Source: Symbiodinium sp. CCMP2592 (lineage: Eukaryota; Sar; Dinophyceae; Suessiales; Symbiodiniaceae). From it: a DNA stretch of 64,000 nucleotides. Below, piece after piece: positions 61,226 through 64,000 of this stretch. The translations under genes and the position numbers were made by a program. Within the stretch, counting starts at the first letter, position 1, and every line of letters starts with the position of its first letter. The notes beneath the pieces are model-generated. The model did no database searches, was not told where the DNA came from, and saw only the letters and a program-made list of their open reading frames with translations. Location of the stretch: contig CAJNDT010000591.1 of NCBI GenBank assembly GCA_905221615.1, positions 951,825 through 1,015,824 of the forward strand, written 5' to 3'.

Positions 61226-61462
61226 CCTACAATCACCTACGCCAGGCCCCCATGTTGAAGGCCTAAAGCCAGGGTCGCCACCTACACCACCTACGCCTGG
61301 CCCGACCTGAGAAGTAAGGAAAAGCAGGCCACCTACACCACCTACGCCTCCAGATCCATGGAAAGGTAAGGGAATAAGACCACCTACGCCACCTACGCCA
61401 CCTGCTTAGCCAGGTGGCCCAGAGTGACCACCTACAAACACCTACGATCACCTACGCCTCCG
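61226..61462. repeat. CACCTACGCCACCTACA minisatellite
   Basis: At least eight imperfect CCACCTAC[AG]CC units in about 240 bp between two minus-strand genes, joined by CTGGCCCGACC-like spacers. Confidence 0.85.
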
Positions 61463-61524
61463 GCCGGACGTTTTGCAAGGCCAAGATCAGCAGAAGGAGT
61501 CTCTCCGGAGAGCTAGCAGGAGCA

Positions 61525-62070
61525 CTAACTCTTCTCCTCCATTTCGAGGCCTTCAAGCAGTCTATAGTCTCTGTTGTGCACGATTTCCAGCAGCATCATC
61601 GTGATCTGAAGCTGCTCCGTAGCAGCTTCGAAGTAGCTCTCCCACTCTCGGTTCAAGTTGGAACCGAAATAAGCGGGGATAATTCTCAGAGCATGTCGCA
61701 ACTCGCGAACCTGCTGGTCGACTCGGCTGTGGCTCCACTCCGCCGTGAGCGCCCTGACCCGCTCCTGCTCTGTGAGCAGCGGATACTCAGGCTCTGCCGG
61801 CACATAGCTGTATCCGTTGTACATTTGGCCATGATCCGCTCCGGTTTCCTTAAGAAGGTCCTCCCACTGGAATCTTAAGAGACACAGTGCTGCTATGACG
61901 CGAGCGGACTTGTCGCGATTCTCATCAGCACTCTTCATCGCCCAGTAGAGTGCTTCTCGCACCGCCTCCGCCTCAAAGTCCAGCCAATCCCCAGGAGGGG
62001 GAAGCGAACTCTGCAGCAGAGACTGCTGCAGTGCACAAAGCTCACCGCGAGAAAAGCATTGCTTCGCCAT
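61525..62070 (-). CDS. Hypothetical 181-aa helical protein
   Basis: I start at MAKQCFSRGE (62,070); the longer frame upstream only reads through a (TA)n/(GA)n microsatellite. The protein is helical and rich in aromatic and acidic residues (ALYWAMKSADENRDKSARV, YSYVPAEPEYPLLTEQE, YFGSNLNREWESYF). No family recognised. It is transcribed with the same direction as 60,018-61,049 and 63,036-63,836. Confidence 0.5.
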   Translation of the reverse strand: MAKQCFSRGELCALQQSLLQSSLPPPGDWLDFEAEAVREALYWAMKSADENRDKSARVIAALCLLRFQWEDLLKETGADHGQMYNGYSYVPAEPEYPLLTEQERVRALTAEWSHSRVDQQVRELRHALRIIPAYFGSNLNREWESYFEAATEQLQITMMLLEIVHNRDYRLLEGLEMEEKS

Positions 62071-62125
62071 CTCTGCCGAGCCCAACCTGTGCCACACGGT
62101 TGGGGATTCTGCGGCTTTCGCGATG

Positions 62126-62131
62126 TATATG

Positions 62132-62184
<53 letters not shown>

Positions 62185-62213
62185 CATGTCTATATATATA
62201 TATATATATATAT
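62126..62213. repeat. Microsatellite (TA)n-(GA)n-(TA)n
   Basis: TA run, then about 14 GA units, then TA run. A matching (TA)n-(TC)n block lies at 63,901-63,958. Each lies within about 65 bp upstream of a minus-strand start codon. Confidence 0.92.
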
Positions 62214-63035
62214 GGCCTTGCCGATGCCGAGGCCCAAGGTCTGCAGCTGCTTCCCAAAATGGACTCTATACTAGAGGGCACTGTCTTGAAACATCACGGC
62301 TACACCAACCTGCTTGCACATGTTTGTATAGTTACAGAATCCCTGTCGAAAAAAAAGCTCCACCCTTTTCTTCTCTGAGTTCCAGCTCGCAGTGCTCCGC
62401 TTCGCCGTCTGGCCACTCTACGACTTAAGACTGGGCTTCGACAGATCCGGGCGAGAGTTTTAGAAGCACTCAGCTTTAGAAAAAAACCTAAAGCACTCAA
62501 CCATGGGGCTTCCTCTATGATCTTATCTTTATTTCTTCATGCCGGGTCCTGGGTTTGTACTGGGGCCGAGGGCTTCCGGGGTTTAGGGTTTAGGGTTTAG
62601 GGTTGAGTGTTTCCGGGGGTGCTTCCTGTTTGGCTTAGCAGATCTTCCTGTCGAGGCCCTGCGAAGTCAGCTACGACCTGGAGTCACCCTGCATCTGAAT
62701 TTTTCCTTGGGTTTAGGGTTTAGTGTCTATATATATATATATATGGGTTTCAGGTTTAGGGTTTATGTTAGGGCTCTTTGAGGCGATTGCAGATGCAGGG
62801 CTTCGCAGGGAGCTACAGGCCGGCTCGGCTACTCTACAGCAGCCCTGAGCTACAACCCATCAAGACTAGGCGGGGAGCTCAAGGGGCTGCAGGGTGCTTG
62901 CTCCGGAGTGCTGCCTCACAGCACAGCTCGGAGTGTCGACTCCCAGAGGCTGGTCAGCACCGCCGCCTTGTCCAATCCGCCACCGCCCCGCGATCCCGAT
63001 CCGCCTCCGATCCGCCTGGGGGTGGATCCCGCGGG
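62214..63035. other. Spacer with telomere-like array
   Basis: TTTAGGG array at 62,579, a short (TA)n at 62,728, no supported gene. Confidence 0.45.
62579..62606. repeat. Interstitial telomere-like array
   Basis: About four TTTAGGG units, opposite orientation to the array at 47,510. Confidence 0.9.
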
Positions 63036-63836
63036 TCACGCTTGGCCAGAGGGCGGAGATCGATGATCGGTGGAGGCGGGGCTGGCTTCTTCTTCTCGCC
63101 TCCTTCTCGATCTCGCGGCGGAGATCCTGCTCCAGGGACGCCGCCCGTCGTGCCACTGACGGTAGGCGAGGCATGCGGCGGAGCGACGATGGTTCTTGAA
63201 CCCATGCCTCGTTGGCGCTATGTACGTGCCACAACGCCGGCATTGATATGTGCGGCGAGCCCGGTTCCGGGGAGGCCGCACCCTTGGTGCCTTTGCCGTC
63301 ATTACTGACATGCTCCGCACCGTGGCTGGCTTGCTTGGGCTGCGGCTCCTCTCGTGCTCTTCCACCTCCACGACCTGCTTGGCCACCTGCTTGGCCTCTC
63401 GCTTCGCCCTCTGGTGAGCTCGCCTGTGCTTGCCCAGAGTCGGAGACGGCTCTCTGTCCCGGTCCTCGGCTCTCAGGAGGTGCTCCCGCAAGGCTTCAGC
63501 CTTCGCCTCGTTCCTTGCTCGGGCCTCACTTGAGGGAGGGAGAACGGGCTCCGGCACTCCTGCTGCTGCCTTTGCCATCGCCGCTGCTGCCGCCGCGGCC
63601 TCCGCTGCACGTCGTGCGGTCTCCTCCGCCTGGTGCTTCTCCGCCGCTTCTCGCATGGCGTCAACTCTTTCAGCTCTCTCCCTCTCCGTCGCTGCTGCCC
63701 CGTGGGAGGAGCTCGACTGCGAGTCGCTACTTGGGCTGCGACGTCTGCGACGGGGCTTGGGTCGACGGTCCGGGCTGCTTGAGCGGGAACGGTGGCGGCC
63801 TCGCTCCTCGTCCTTCTTTCCACTTCGTCGGCCCAT
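63036..63836 (-). CDS. SR-rich protein with C-terminal zinc-finger-like segment
   Basis: About 266 codons from MGRRSGKKDEE (63,836). Residues 15-50 are RS/RRR-rich (RSRSSSPDRR), residues 50-130 are Ala/Glu-rich and helical, and a second SR patch (ERSRSPSKP) follows. Near residue 205-230 is YQCRRCGTYI...HGFKNHRRSAAC, a C-x2-C...H...C arrangement like a zinc finger. SR-rich proteins commonly act with RNA in the nucleus; here that is only by composition. First gene of the minus-strand cluster in this window; a (TA)n-(TC)n repeat lies just upstream. Confidence 0.5.
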   Translation of the reverse strand: MGRRSGKKDEERGRHRSRSSSPDRRPKPRRRRRSPSSDSQSSSSHGAAATERERAERVDAMREAAEKHQAEETARRAAEAAAAAAAMAKAAAGVPEPVLPPSSEARARNEAKAEALREHLLRAEDRDREPSPTLGKHRRAHQRAKREAKQVAKQVVEVEEHERSRSPSKPATVRSMSVMTAKAPRVRPPRNRARRTYQCRRCGTYIAPTRHGFKNHRRSAACLAYRQWHDGRRPWSRISAARSRRRREEEASPASTDHRSPPSGQA

Positions 63837-63900
63837 GACCTGCCAGGACATATATCTATATAATATTTAAAATTCTTATATTTCTCTACATGAAAAACTA

Positions 63901-63922
63901 TATGTATATATATATATATATA

Positions 63923-63958
<36 letters not shown>
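63901..63958. repeat. Microsatellite (TA)n-(TC)n
   Basis: TA run followed by about 17 TC units, upstream of the minus-strand gene starting at 63,836. Confidence 0.92.
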
Positions 63959-63960
<2 letters not shown>

Positions 63961-64000
63961 TTTGCACGGTGACCGTAGCCACACGGTGCATGACTGCACA

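Noticed and set aside
63212-63838. Plus-strand 208-codon Pro/Leu-rich ORF
   Set aside because: Antisense of the SR-rich gene, composition typical of reversed Arg/Ser codons.

Overview
The window looks like nuclear DNA of a dinoflagellate, most likely of the Symbiodiniaceae type. Reasons seen in the sequence: interstitial TTTAGGG/CCCTAAA arrays, many very short plus-strand exons with GC-type as well as GT-type donors, low-density coding, a copia polyprotein with a Lys/Gly-rich gag, and long stretches of low-complexity and foldback repeats. The assignment is inference; no marker gene is present.

Layout. (1) About 2.2-17.9 kb and 46.9-49.5 kb, plus strand: short exons (50-110 bp) of one armadillo (ARM) repeat protein gene, separated by long introns full of degenerate telomere-like repeats, microsatellites and at least eight families of about 100-bp imperfect palindromes (MITE-like). 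(2) 19,660-46,825, minus strand: one complete Ty1/copia LTR retrotransposon sitting in an intron of that gene. It has two 249-bp LTRs that differ at a single base, a C-tract target duplication, a tRNA-Met-like primer binding site, a Gag-Pol frame and, downstream of pol, an extra 2,307-codon ORF. That third ORF has a Tpt1/KptA-like segment, a Cys-rich zinc-finger-like segment, an endonuclease/exonuclease/phosphatase-like segment, a possible membrane span and a C-terminal coiled coil. Pol also carries a cytosine-methyltransferase-like segment between integrase and reverse transcriptase. (3) 31,825-43,059: an 11.2-kb element with 51-bp terminal inverted repeats and a 5-bp target duplication inserted inside the integrase region of the copia element; taking it out on paper together with one duplication rejoins the two halves of the polyprotein in frame. 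It holds several plus-strand ORFs, two of them separated by a frameshift, tandem duplications, a 100-N assembly gap, a 10-copy satellite and about 30 copies of a 15-16 bp palindromic motif (GAAGGCAGAGTGCCAG). I see that motif only inside this element; it lies in different reading frames of different ORFs and has no stop codon in any of six frames. (4) About 56.2-64 kb, minus strand: a unidirectional cluster (SR-rich zinc-finger protein, two unknown proteins, and a DDE-transposase-like protein), possibly another multi-gene mobile element or a host gene array.

The picture is nested: host ARM gene > intronic copia element with an unusual ORF3 > TIR element with a proliferating micro-repeat. Exon boundaries are read by eye from splice-like signals and frames and are approximate.
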